Source: Mytilisepta virgata (taxonomy: Eukaryota; Mollusca; Bivalvia; Mytilida; Mytilidae). Taken from it: a DNA stretch of 64,000 bases. The stretch is taken from the NCBI GenBank assembly GCA_028015205.1, contig CM051517.1:12882501-12946500 (forward strand), in the 5' to 3' direction. The position numbers and the translations under genes are program-made. The notes below the pieces were generated by a model that worked only from the letters and a program-made list of their open reading frames with translations, was not told where the DNA came from and did no database searches. Of this stretch, positions 34,595 to 46,849 are shown in pieces; position 1 is the stretch's first letter; every line of letters starts with the position of its first letter.

Positions 34595-34725
34595 TATACA
34601 CCAGCTCGGTCCTGTTTTTCACCAAGGTTAAATTTAACCGAGGGTTGAATAATATAGAAAAGCACTAAGTTTAACCTGTGGTTTAATTTAAACCTCGGTT
34701 AAATGAGTTGAACAACTGGTCCCAG
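34595..34725. repeat. Palindromic repeat (MITE-like)
   Basis: Contains the perfect 14-bp palindrome GGTTAAATTTAACC (34626-34639) and a second GGTTTAATTTAAACC; the surrounding AACCGAGG/CCTCGGTT blocks are mutually complementary, so the region can fold. Flank GCTCGGTCC / TGGTCCC may mark ends. Confidence 0.6.
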
Positions 34726-35452
34726 AGGGATTCTCCTTAATTTCCACAAAAATGTATCATTGTTGTAACATTAATTAGTTAAATGGTCAATTTGAGGCTT
34801 TTATCGAACTAGTAAAAACTCAGCTGATGATACTCCCGGAGATTTTGAGTCCACCACCAAAGGCATCTTCTCAGTAACAACAATATATATTTTATGATAC
34901 CACATTAATATACAATTTTTTTTCATGTTAAAATATTTTATTTTTAGATTATTTGGCCAAATTATTCTGATTCATTTAAAAGTTTTCATCATTTGAATGA
35001 TTTTATTGATTGTGTAGAAATGAAGGTAAAATATTTATCTTCAATACAACATCTGTTTTTGTTGATGAATATATTAATGTTTTCTTTTTAAAAAATACAT
35101 CTCAGTCATAAGATGTATCATTGCAAGTCAATAAATATGACCAACTGGTATTGAAATAGCTAATGAATTAAGTCATACGAGAAATGAACATGCTGTATTT
35201 TATGTATATTAGAAACTCTTTTTCCCTGGTCACATCATCAATACCGAACGTTTCCTCATTAAATCTGTGAGATTAGCTATCTACCTGGATAATTCCACTC
35301 TGGTAAGCATATTATCTGAGTACATACCCAATGACAATGGACATATTAAGTATATTCTACTGAAGGTCAACTCAGGGAGTATCTGTAAACACCGGTATGG
35401 AACTGCTATAATTGACGAGATGTTTTTTTTCAATTTTAATTTCCTTAAAACT

Positions 35453-35460
35453 TATAAAAG
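35453..35460 (+). promoter_or_regulatory. TATA box of GPCR copy 2
   Basis: CTTATAAAAGG lies 82 bp before the ATG at 35535. Transcription would start near 35485 and give a 5' UTR of about 50 nt. No other promoter element was recognised. Confidence 0.55.
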
Positions 35461-35534
35461 GATAATTCTTTGTAAAATAGTGAACAGAAGCGAAGATAAA
35501 GAGACATAAATTCTAATTCAACGTCATTAGAATT

Positions 35535-36635
35535 ATGAATTCTTCAGAAGGCATAAACAATCAGCACCTAGATTTCACATCATTTCCTGAATATAAAGCC
35601 AGCGAATACATATGGAAAATCTTTCCACCAATTCTTCTCGTATTAGGAACCACGGGGAATATACTTTCAATTCTTGTTCTACGACGACAGAACATTCGGA
35701 AGTCCGTATGTAGTATTTATCTTATTGTATTGTCCGTCTCTGACCTTCTTGTCTTATATTCGGGACTTCTCAGACAATGGATCTCCATGACATTCAAGGT
35801 TGACATACGTGAATTCGGGTCCGGTATTTGTAAGCTGCATACCTGGATTGTTTACTTCTCTTTGGACTTATCTTCGTGGATATTGGTGGCTGTTACGATA
35901 GAACGTTTTGGACTGGTATGGTTCCCGCAAAAAACAAAAGCTAAATGCACAAAAAAATTTGCCGTGGTGAGTATAGCATCTATTGCAGCGTTCCTGTTAC
36001 TTTTTAACAGCCACATCTTGTATGGAATGGGAGACGTGGTGGAATATGTAAACACCACAATCATTGTAACAAAATGCTCCTACGTCACAGAGGAATATGA
36101 AATATTTTGGTTAGAGTCCTGGCCATGGATTGACTTGACTGTGTTTTGTGGCATTCCATTTTGTTGTATTCTGGTGGGAAATTCGTTGATTTTCATTAAG
36201 GTTTTATACTCACAGCGAGCAATCAAACGCCAGATTGCACCAACGACCACTGTACCTGGTGTTAAAGGAAAAAAGGAATCAAAATTATCCTCTATGAGTA
36301 TTATGTTATTTACTCTAAATACCATGTTTCTGGTTTGTACTACTCCTATTAGTGTTTATTTGATCGGATATCCAACGTGGCACGAAAATTCAGAAGGAAG
36401 AGACTCTGCTGTCTTAGAAATGGTGTGGCCAGTTGTCAACCTTTTGATGTATCTAAACAACAGTATTAACTTTCTATTGTATATCTTAAGCGGGACTAGA
36501 TTTAGACGAGAATTCAAAGATATGTTCCAGAGAAAGGGTAAGCAGCAAAAGGAAGAGGCACAAAACGACAGCTTAACAGAAGTAAATCCCGGTTCAGTCG
36601 TGAATGTTCAAGGAGAGGCGAACACGTCAGTGTAA
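35535..36635 (+). CDS. Rhodopsin-class GPCR, orphan (FMRFamide-receptor/GPR139-like), copy 2
   Basis: An intronless 366-residue plasma-membrane receptor. Landmarks: N42 in TM1 (GTTGNIL), D70 in TM2 (SVSDLLVLYSGLL), C99 at the top of TM3 and C181 in ECL2 (disulfide), P208 in TM5. ERF (123-125) replaces DRY, CTTP (268-271) replaces CWxP and NFLLY (312-316) replaces NPxxY. ICL3 is short and basic, with KRQIAPTTT and GKKESK. The C-tail of about 45 residues is hydrophilic with several Ser/Thr, possible kinase sites. N2 and N173 (NTT) can be glycosylated. The start is the first ATG after a TATA box. It is closer to the gene at 47730 than to the one at 16703; all three share the TM3 core YFSLD-S-W. 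Ligand unknown; a peptide is a fair guess from family resemblance only. Confidence 0.93.
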   Translation: MNSSEGINNQHLDFTSFPEYKASEYIWKIFPPILLVLGTTGNILSILVLRRQNIRKSVCSIYLIVLSVSDLLVLYSGLLRQWISMTFKVDIREFGSGICKLHTWIVYFSLDLSSWILVAVTIERFGLVWFPQKTKAKCTKKFAVVSIASIAAFLLLFNSHILYGMGDVVEYVNTTIIVTKCSYVTEEYEIFWLESWPWIDLTVFCGIPFCCILVGNSLIFIKVLYSQRAIKRQIAPTTTVPGVKGKKESKLSSMSIMLFTLNTMFLVCTTPISVYLIGYPTWHENSEGRDSAVLEMVWPVVNLLMYLNNSINFLLYILSGTRFRREFKDMFQRKGKQQKEEAQNDSLTEVNPGSVVNVQGEANTSV

Positions 36636-37700
36636 CTAAATGTCAGTCATGGTCTCAATTATTCACAATTGCATATTGTTGTTATAGCTTACAATCAAAC
36701 CGCTCTGTGTTCATTTTTGTGTATATGTAAAGTTACCATTACTTCTGAGGGTTTAACAGCAGAAGAATATATGAATCGTTTGAATGTGATATTTGACTGG
36801 ATATAAATAATCCTGTAACGATTTGTCGTAACTTTTGTTCATACATTTCGTACACACATTAAGTTAGTTTCCATGTAGAATAGTTCTAACGTCAACAGAT
36901 TTTTTTTTTTAATTTGGAAGGGGAGTTTTGTTTATGCGTACAATCTATGACAATTAACAGTAACGCAAAACAATTAATAAAACACAAAACGTTCTACGAA
37001 TTGTTTCATACCTTCTACAACGAACAATTTATACATCTCATCCATCTAATTTCGGATTCTTGGATGTTATTACGAAGTTTCAAGCTACAAATTGTATTTT
37101 TGTATGTTTTTGTTTATGTATATAAAATGTTCTATTTATCGATTCGTACCTTTATTTACATTATTTTCAAATGTAATAGTTTTCACGGCGCATTATGCAA
37201 TGATGTTTTTTTCTGGCAAATGCATTACATCGTATATATTTTCAGACAGTTTGAAACAGACTCCTTAAATGGACTGCATACTGGAAAACATTTGTTTACA
37301 ATTTATTGTTATCAGAAAAACCAAGAAGGCATAAAAAAGCTAAAATTTTCGTTCATTTTATAGAACAGTTTGCACAAATCATGAAACAGATAAATATCGT
37401 ACAGGTAAAAGAATAAACAAGCCATACGAAAAAAATCTATGATACCAATTTTTATGCAAAAGATATGCACATTTCGTCGATTTACAACTTTTCAGATAAA
37501 GGAGGAAATCTAGAGCCAATGGAAAAATCTTAACGGAAGTAAGTGAGTCATTTTAAAAAAAAATGTGCATTTTTAACATTGCCAGATTGAGAAAAAATAA
37601 TTTGCTTGAATCATCATATTTATTAAAATTGCAAAATATATGATACTTTTTTAACAAAATACTCAAATATGCAATCTTAATGACATAACATAAAAATATT
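36636..37700. other. 3' flank of GPCR copy 2
   Basis: AT-rich with AATAAAAC at about 36976, a possible polyadenylation signal 340 bp past the stop. The open frame at 36914-37363 is rich in F, Y, I and K, has no family resemblance and is not supported as a gene. Confidence 0.5.
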
Positions 37701-37729
37701 ATTAACACATTTCCGACTGATGGTGCAAA

Positions 37730-38720
37730 ATTTTGTCTATCCTGTTACCATATTTGTGAGAATTGTTTTACTATCAGCAGGCAAAATGTGAAAAGCGTAT
37801 TGTTTGTTTCTCAAAGATACGTTAGTGGTGCTTCAGAAAACAATAACAGTATATTTAATTTCTCTGCATTAACAAATAAAAATGTCGCTTAATATTGCGT
37901 CCTGAAAAACTACCTAAAAATAGATTTTCAAATGCTTCAAAAATTACTACAATCAACGCAAAACCAATTGAAGCACTTCCTTATATTCGGCTTATATTGG
38001 GCTTTTGAATCAATCCAATACTTAGTTCTTTGATTACATTTAATTTTAGTAAAACACTATTTTCTATGGTAACAGGAACGGACATCGAAGGTTTACAGAT
38101 ACATATTTGTCTATCATGTTACTAAGTTGGGGTAACAGGACAGACAATAACAGGATAGACAAAATTATATGTTTATTGGTTCTATTGCAGAACAACAGCT
38201 CCCATTGCATAGTTGTTTGTTTTTTCTTCACTATATGTGGAATATCAAATGTTTCATTTCATTTTCAAGTATCTTCAAGGTCTACAGATAGATAGTTGTT
38301 TATTCTGATACTTAATCTGTCTATCCTGTTACTTTATTCAAGGTAACGGGATAGACAGTAACAGGATGGACAATATTATATGTTTATTGGTTCTATTTAG
38401 AAATAACAGCTCCCCTTACATCGGTGTATGGGTTTTTAGTTAAAGTTCTTTGTTTCCAAACAGTTAGTGACCCTTTCGAGAACGTATGGGTGTGGTAATG
38501 TATAAATTTGTTGGTAACATGATAGACATTTTAAAGGGTACGCTCTCAGTTTGACTTACTTTTCTAGTTATAACTTCGCTTCCGTTACATCTAACGCTCT
38601 ATTGGTTTGGTTGTAATTTGGAAAACATGTTTACTTTTGGTTTCACCATAGAAGATATTCGTATTTCCAGGCAAAAATTATTGCTCTGAAAATTTTGCAC
38701 CGGTAACAGGACATACATGC
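37730..38720. repeat. Region studded with GTCTATCCTGTTACC in both orientations
   Basis: The 15-mer or a near copy occurs at about 37735, 38109 and 38318, and its complement GGTAACAGGATAGAC at 38075, 38131, 38342, 38511 and 38702. Two ~90-bp blocks (38131 and 38342, 211 bp apart) are direct repeats sharing TTATATGTTTATTGGTTCTA. The forward and reverse motifs at 38317-38332 and 38343-38358 form a 16-bp hairpin with one mismatch; a weaker one is at 38109-38144. Confidence 0.8.
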
Positions 38721-39802
38721 ATTTCATGGGCTCCAGCATAATTTTACTTTTTTATGAGCAGATATATAAATATCTTCAAGACTTTACTTTCTTGTTAAAA
38801 TTCAATTAAACGCTTTTCAAAAAAATAATTCTGCCGATTTGAAAACATACAAAAAATCATTGAAAAATAATCTGCAAACATGGTTCTCGCAAATTGCTAA
38901 ATATTGAGCTTCAAAATCAATTTATTTTGGATTGCAAGAAGAAAATCGTACTTATTCTAGATGTGCCGATTTGAAAAAATTGCGAACTTTTGGTTAAGCA
39001 CAAAAAAAAAAAAATAATGCCATAGTGTCTGTATATTTTTTTAACATAGGTGGAGTTTTTCTTTTTAAATGACCCAATTGACTGAAGGTAAACAGGATGT
39101 CATACAATTACTTACAACAGACTCATCAATGTACGCAATGGAATCCGACAATGACAGGTGCTCTTGGAGGATACACATGTGGAGCAATACTGGTGCTATG
39201 GCACATCTTGAATAAACTTACAGCGAGTTGGGAGATTTTTGTCCATACATTTAAGACCTCAACGGAACTTGACGATAAAAGTTAAACATTTCCAACGTCT
39301 ACTTAGGGATTTTCTGGTAAAAATTAATTCACCATATGTCTTCTTTATAATCAGATCTTACAGGCTATATTCGGTATCCATTAATGCACTTGTATTCGTT
39401 TTCATATAATATCATAGTCGATGGAGCAGTTTTACTAAAAAAATTTTTTGTAATTCATATACAATTGTAAATGGAAAATAAATTTAATCATTTGATAGAA
39501 CTTCAACAAAAATGTCGTGATATTAACATTGTATTTTATATGAACATTTCAACACTCATAACTACATTTAGGTCAGGCCATAAATACTGTGACGCAGTAT
39601 GGTGGACTAAGGAAAACACCCTTATTCATAGCTGTAGGTGATGTAACGTTTTGGTAGTTCTTGTCGTTGGTATCAGAATTGGTTTTGATTTTTGTTTTGT
39701 TTTTTTTTCGTTCTGAGATATAGGAAAAAATACCGAATAGGACAGTGAGCGAATTCTATCAGACCAAAATATGAAGTCAAAGCGAATTTGTGAAACACTA
39801 AC

Positions 39803-40754
39803 ATAACAAACCAATACTACAAAGGAACGCTCAAAAGAGGTATAAACACATAACAAACCAATACTACCAAGGAACACTCAAAAGAGGAATAAACACATAA
39901 CAAACCAATACTACAAAGGAACACTCAAAAGAGGAATAAACACATAACAAACCAATACTACAAAGGAACACTCAAAATAGGAATAAACACATAACAAACC
40001 AATTCTACAAAGGAACACTCAAAATAGGAATAAACACATAACAAACCAATACTACAAAGGAACACTCAAAAGAGGAATAAACACATAACAAACCAATACT
40101 ACAAAGGAACACTCAAAATAGGAATAAACACATAACAAACCAATACTACAAAGGAACACTCAAAAGAGGAATAAACACATAACAAACCAATACTACAAAG
40201 GAACACTCAAAATAGGAATAAACACATAACAAACCAATACTACAAAGGAACACTCAAAAGAGGAATAAACACATAACAAACCAATACTACAAAGGAACAC
40301 TCAAAATAGGAATAAACACATAACAAACCAATACTACAAAGGAACACTCAAAAGAGGAATAAACACATAACAAACCAATACTACAAAGGAACACTCAAAA
40401 TAGGAATAAACACATAACAAACCAATACTACAAAGGAACACTCAAAAGAGGAATAAACACATAACAAACCAATACTACAAAGGAACACTCAAAATAGGAA
40501 TAAACACATAACAAACCAATACTACAAAGGAACACTCAAAAGAGGAATAAACACATAACAAACCAATTCTACAAAGGAACACTCAAAAGAGGAATAAACA
40601 CATAACAAACCAATACTACAAAGGAACACTCAAAATAGGAATAAACACATAACAAACCAATACTACAAAGGAACACTCAAAATAGGAATAAACACATAAC
40701 AAACCAATACTACAAAGGAACACTCAAAAGAGGAATAAACACATAACAAACCAA
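39803..40754. repeat. 47-bp satellite array, 20 units, with 94-bp higher-order alternation
   Basis: ATAACAAACCAATACTACAA + AGGAACACTCAAAA(G/T)AGG + AATAAACAC repeats exactly every 47 bp from 39803 to 40743 without indels. Units alternate between AAAAGAGG and AAAATAGG from unit 6 to unit 16, so the effective repeat there is a 94-bp dimer. Units 5 and 17 share AATTCTAC. Unit 1 is the most diverged. The right flank (ACTAAAGCACTGCATTGTAA) resembles a Penelope-like tail, so the array may have grown inside such a tail. Confidence 0.97.
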
Positions 40755-40815
40755 ATTGAGGGAATCAGGACAATACAGCACAAAAACTAAAGCACTGCAT
40801 TGTAAATTCCAATAA

Positions 40816-43800
40816 CTTTTTTTTTAAATCAACATATTTTATCATTGCAATTTGTTTAAATATTTTATTCATAAGGCAAAAATAAATAAATCTTACTTTT
40901 CAGACGGGATTTGGTATATGACAGTATAAAAATATATTTATAGCGCCAGTGGACACCATTCCATAGAAATGAACATGGAAATAATATAATAACATCTAAG
41001 GATTATCGTGTAGTTTTCAGCAAGAAGAAATCGGAACTACAGGTGTAACATATAAATAAAAGTAACTAAACTACAAAATTATTATAGTATTCTCTATAGT
41101 AAACGTATAACAATAGGAAGTATACCATCACAGAAAATAATTATTGTTGTGGTCATTTACATAAAATGATTAATATGAAGTAATTCCAATAAGCACTTTT
41201 AAATTCAATAAGTTATAATACATGTACTGTAATAAAATTATGGTATTCTGAACTAATCTTTTTTTCAAAAAGTTTTATTTAAAGGTAATGTTTTTGAAAT
41301 TGTCACGAGAGCATTTTTATTTTGGCCTAAATATAGTAAATATGTATGTGTCATATCTCAGGTTGACAACAAGGGAGTAGTAACCATTACTAATATAATA
41401 TTTTCCATTTATAACGTTTGTTTCATTACAATATTACCTGATCACCTTTTTAATGTTTTTATCGCATCGATTCTGTTGAAAATGTTTCTGTTTATTTGCT
41501 TCATCTAACTTATGTTATTGTATATTTGCATTAGAGGTTAAATCCATTTAACCGATGACAACAAGGATTCAAATCTATCTGATAAAATCAGAAAACTTCC
41601 TAGTACATTATCAAAGTAACATTTACATATAGAAAAAAACATTGTCTCATGCTGGAATCATTTTTTCTGTCTTCTTCTGGGAATAGTTTATTGCACTCGG
41701 TGAACTTAAAGGTTCATTCGAATTTTTAAGTTCAAACTCAGTTTAAGTCTTGTGAGCGTGCGAAAAAACATAATAATAAAATAATAATTACTAATTTTAA
41801 ATTGATTTTATTTCAGAGTCTTATGTATATAACATTTTTCGGTATGAACATGATAACATTTTACACATTGCTGATTCTTGTTTTCAAACTTAGTGGGTCA
41901 AAATTTCATGTTTCTGATTTTCACCATATTCAGACATAAAAGATACAAACAAAGTAGATATAAAAACACTGAGTCTAATGGGTGTTTGATACTTACATGG
42001 AACATTACATATTTTATTGTACTCAGTACATCAATAAATATTTAAAAGATTTCAAATCTAAACACCAGACCAAAAAATCGTTATCTTTTCGTATTATCTA
42101 TAATACTAAATTTACGAATTAGCCGAATAGGCGGCAAAACGCGTGGTTCAAAATATATATAGTATAGTTCAGATTATAAAGGTTATTATCGGATTTGACA
42201 ATCTGCATTTATAAATTTAAACTACAGTTTTGTTTATGTGCAAATGGAATTTGTATGCACTTTTCCGATATGAATTCTCCCAACGTATCCCTTAGAAGGT
42301 TCTCGAAGGCATCATTTTAGCACATTGATTTAAATAAACAAGTATGCACATATTTTTAATGTATTTCTGTTTGAAATTACGGAAGAACAATAAAAAAAAA
42401 TTAAAAACATTCTCCTTCGAGTGGGATGTTTCCGCTTTATGTATTCAGGATTGTTTTTCTACAATAACGCAATTTCTCATAACTGTAAAGGTTATGAACT
42501 TTGAAGATCATGAAGAAGTAAGGTAAAGTTCAGAGGAATTCCTAACTTAGTTGTTTTTTGGATTGCTCGGATGTTTACCTTGCACAAAGTGATAAAACCA
42601 ACCATTATCTATTTTTAAATTATTTGTCATGTGACCTGTATAAATATATCTCTACTGTAAGCCCTAGATGAAAATATTTTTAACAAATGGTCATCTTTAT
42701 CATTAATGACGAAATTTATCTCGGACATCTTTGATAAATATAAACGTGGACAACAAGCAGCCACACACTAAAAATGCTTTCACCTTATGATTATTGGATA
42801 TATTTGTGAAATTAAGCCTCGCTTGCCCTGCCCATGATGACAATGGAACAATTGGAACAATTATTTTCCAAAAATATGCTCTAACTAACTCACGGCATCT
42901 TTTGAAAAATTCATCCGTCACTAAGGAAATGTTTACATCTACAATTTCATTTTCATATTTATTCTGAAGGAAAAAGGTAATGCATTATGAAATGTGTATT
43001 TAATGAAAGCTTTTCATCAAGTTCCAGTTCAGAATTAATTATAACAATAAAAATATTGACTATTTATGTGGTTGTGTTTTCGTCATAGATTTTGACTTTG
43101 ATGGCACCTTAAGGTCCATTTTGGTAATTCTACGTGCAATATAGTCTACTGCATCAGTGGATACATCTTCGGTAGTAACGAACAGCCATGACAATTGGGT
43201 CACGATGACCTTTATTTCACGCTTCATTGACTTTGGTTAAAGTCTGCATTAAAATTCATTTCTAAGAATACTACATGCAGCACATATAGACATGAAACTA
43301 TCAGTTAATACCACCTACTTGACAGGAAAGTTTATGGAAGCCTGCCACATCATCCATATTGAGTTCCTGTTCCATGAATGGCATGGCCGCAACAACTTTT
43401 TATAGTCAATATGGCCACCACAAAAAAAGCTTATTTTCCCGCGCTCGCGCAGGTTCAATGTCTAGTATATATATATATATGTCAATATAACAAAAGAAGA
43501 TGTTAATATATCGACAAAAAACAGGAATACTAGTATTTGTTTTTTGTGTGAGGTTGATAACGAGCAATGAATGTTTAAATCTCTCCATCACATTTATTTT
43601 GTTTACCTACTCAATGCTTTGAGCAACCCTTATTTTGTTACAACACTACAGAAGTATATTCGTTCTTAAAATAATCTTTTCTAAATTATAAAACAAAAGT
43701 CTTTTCATAAATTACGAAGAACTTAACAGAAATTGATACAAACATTATCTGGACTTGCTAAAGTCATCTTATTTCACTCTGTAGTTTTAAACTGTTTGTA

Positions 43801-43980
43801 TTATGATATTTATAGTCAGTTACAATAAAAAAAATTTTTCATTGATATTTTGCTCCATGTAAAAAATCTTCAAAATCAGAATGTTTGTTTTCTAAAAGCG
43901 GAAATGGTTCTTAAAAACTCGTTTCTTAAATTCTTGTCGTTCTCTAGAATTAACTTGTCTTGCTAGAAATACAGATTATT
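40816..43980. other. Gene-free AT-rich stretch
   Basis: Nothing supported as coding on either strand. A (TA)n run lies beyond at 43466-43481. GCGCTCGCGC (about 43440) is a short GC palindrome in otherwise AT-rich DNA. Confidence 0.55.
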
Positions 43981-43983
43981 ATA

Positions 43984-44085
43984 TGACATTTTTCATATCA
44001 GATACATTATCAGCCAGAGAGCTTTTAGCTGGAGGGCGGATATCAAGACCGAGGGCTGATAATGTATCTGATATGAAAAATGTCA
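43984..44085. repeat. Perfect 32-bp inverted repeat (hairpin)
   Basis: Arms 43984-44015 and 44054-44085 are exact complements; each contains TTCATATCAGATACATTATC. The 38-nt loop includes AGAGCTTTTAGCTGGAGG. No mismatch over 32 bp implies recent origin or active maintenance by gene conversion. It precedes a Penelope-like element by about 100 bp. Confidence 0.95.
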
Positions 44086-44189
44086 TGCCATGATATTTTT
44101 ATCATATAAATTCTACAATACTGATACTATTAGACGTTCAGATTCATAGATGATGTGACAAGAAATGGAACAAAGGTGGCGAAGATGTG

Positions 44190-45160
44190 AACACCTTTTA
44201 TCACACAGCCCACCATGAAACATTTAAGTCTAAAAGTACGTTCCTCGACAGTTCACTACTCTCTCGCTGATGATATAATGTCAACAGATGTGTACTCCAA
44301 ATCTACTGATACACATAACATTTTGCCATCTACAACCTGCCTTCCCTCTCACTATACTCACAGTATTCCATACAGACAAGCCCTACGAGTTAGGCGTATC
44401 TGTTCTGACAATTAATTTCTAAAAAACAATCTTTAACAACTTGAAGGTCACTTAAAAAGAGTGGCTACAAACACCAGATGATCAAAAAATGTTTTCGGTA
44501 AGCGAAAAACATCACTAGACTATAAACATCCGTCTACATTAAAAACAGAAACCAAAATAAAACCTTCACGGACTCTATATGTCCTTACCTACCACTCTTC
44601 AGCTTCAGAATCATCCGTGAGCACTGAGAATCTATTGAAAAGAACCCAAAGTTATAGCGGACCCCCCACACCCCCACCTCCTATGAAAAATGTATTACTG
44701 CGAGCTGAAGTATTGAGATCCGAAACAGTTACTGGTGAATGCCAATCCTGCGGCAACAAGCGCTGTACATGTTTTACACAACTATAACACGCAGCAACAT
44801 TTTCTAGTGAGGCCACAAACTTACAAGATTTTTTAAATCGTGTCTTGTAAGGCCTTGAATGTGATTCTCGAGTGCGCAGTTTGTTGCCTCCATTAATATG
44901 TTTGGGAGTCCAGGCAGCCATTACGCAAACGTCTGAATGGGCACAAGAGTGATCTGAAGAAAAAACCTTTCTCCAAGTCAGCCAACACTTCAGACTCCCA
45001 GATCCCCGGCGCAGATCAAAATCTAGACGGATTCCATCAGATGAAAGCTCTCATTATTAAACAAAATAGTCAGTGGAGCAACAACCGGCGGGAGGTTGAG
45101 GAAAATTTCTTGATCAAAGGACACCATATACGTCATCCAAACGGAGTAAGCAAAATAAAT
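44190..45160 (+). mobile_element. Penelope-like element, 3' part with RT thumb, linker and GIY-YIG relics
   Basis: 44285-44415 reads STDVYSKSTDTHNILPSTTC then SIPYRQALRVRRICSDN, the typical thumb of a Penelope-like RT. At 44670-44790 the plus strand reads MKNVLLRAEVLRS then GECQSCGNKRCTCF, the cysteine-bearing linker before the endonuclease. Later relics are ECDSRVRSLL (about 44865) and QHFRLPDP (about 44978), as in a GIY-YIG nuclease with V-x-x-H-F. Stops and shifts break it in many places. The catalytic RT core is missing. Confidence 0.82.
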
Positions 45161-45699
45161 TTATAGTTGCCTATTTAGCCAGTCCTTTGCTTTGGGTGAT
45201 AATCGTACATACACTTCACTTAAACATTTCATTCTACTATTTTAAGATCAAATTAGGAAGGTCAGTACACACATAAACAGTATACACACATACACAGTTT
45301 TTATGTGTTTACCTTTTGGTACATTAATTAGTCATCTGACTTTACTAACCAGTACTTTTTATATTCATTAACAGATGTAACATAGTGAACAATTTATATT
45401 TATTTACACCGAAGAAGGTCATTTATTGATGGAAATACTTATGATTAATTTCTTATGTACTTGGTACCAGGATTTTCTCTTTTTTTCAAGGTATTGTCAG
45501 TAAAATGTCACTGAATCAGCTTCTCACACAATTCGTACTATTCTGTGTTGACTATAACCTGATTTTAGTATTGTGATATCACAAAAATATTACTCCTTAG
45601 TCTCAAAATCAAAACTCAGAGCTGCCCCCATTAAACAAAGACTTTTCTAAATGACCCATATATAGAAAATGTATATGCTCCTATAGCGCTCGCTGTAAA

Positions 45700-45990
45700 A
45701 AGTCTTGACAACGGCTTTTGTCTGTAAAAGTCAAGTGTACCCGCTTACAAAATCTTGATGTCACTTATGTCTGTAAAAGTCAAGTGTACCTGCTGACAGT
45801 CTTGACATCACATTTGTCTGTAAAGTCAAGTGTACCCGCTGACAAAATCTTGACATCACTTTTGTCTGTAACATCACTTTTGTCTGTAAAAGTCAAGTGT
45901 ACCCGCTGATAAAATCTTGACATCACTTTTGTCTGTAATAGTCAAATGTACCCACTGAAAAAGTCTTGGCATCGCTTTTGTCTGTAAATA
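45700..45990. repeat. Minisatellite, ~49-bp unit, 6 copies
   Basis: TTTGTCTGTAAAAGTCAAGT + GTACCCGCTGACAAAATCTTGACATCACT recurs, with GTCTGTAA at 45720, 45769, 45816, 45864, 45882, 45931 and 45980. The 45864/45882 pair reflects an 18-bp partial duplication. Confidence 0.9.
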
Positions 45991-46840
45991 TTATTATGGT
46001 TAGTTTCTATAAAATGATTTGAGGGTAGTTCATGCAGCGATCAACACCAGCTATACTCTCAAAACAAGATTTCTTTATAAATACAAAACAGATCCGCAAC
46101 GATTTGGCTTTTTAAGATGAAAAACTATCTTACTGCTCTTAATTTTATTCAGAAACTATACAATGCTAATAAAAAATATTTGTGCTTCTTCATCCATACC
46201 ATACATGTATTACCGACTTTAGTCTATATCAGAATGTCTTGTTAAAAATGATTATGTTTATTTAACTTATTTTCAAATATATCAGTAACTTTATGAACTT
46301 CCTTAAATTTAAAAATACAAATTGATAACTTAAAAGTGTCAACAGTATTCTTCGATACATGTTCAAATATTTCTACCAATAAGTTGCCTGTCCAGCTTTT
46401 GTAACTAATTGTCTCAAAATTTTTCTCTATTTTCTCTTGAAGACAGTTTTAAAGCATGTCAGATATTTTATTTGAGACAATTTAGCTCCCAGAAAGAATC
46501 GATGAAGATTCAATAAAAGATCAATTTATAAATAATATACCTATTTGCCTTTACAAGATCAACAACCAGAACGTATAGATAAATAACTAATAATTGGAAG
46601 AATAAGATTCCATGATACAAGAGAGCAATTATTTGTGATAAATGTTAGTGACAAAAATCGGGAACAGTGATGGGCACTAAGGTATCACCTACCTAAGCGC
46701 AGTTTTACAATATAGCCAAACCATTAAACCCAAACGATAGCCAAAATCGCTTAAGATATTTCTAACAAATATCATATTACCAAAATAGATAAAGAGAATC
46801 CTTCAGTTAAAAATGTGGTATACCAAACTGCAGTAACTGT
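45991..46840. other. Gene-free stretch
   Basis: AT-rich sequence without supported gene or repeat. Confidence 0.5.
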
Positions 46841-46849
46841 ATATTTGAT

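Noticed and set aside
36914..37363. 149-codon open frame after GPCR copy 2
   Set aside because: AT-driven composition (F, Y, I, K), no domain or signal and no promoter; more likely 3' flank.
39803..40754. CRISPR array
   Set aside because: The 47-bp units are contiguous with no unique spacers, and the setting is an animal genome: a satellite.
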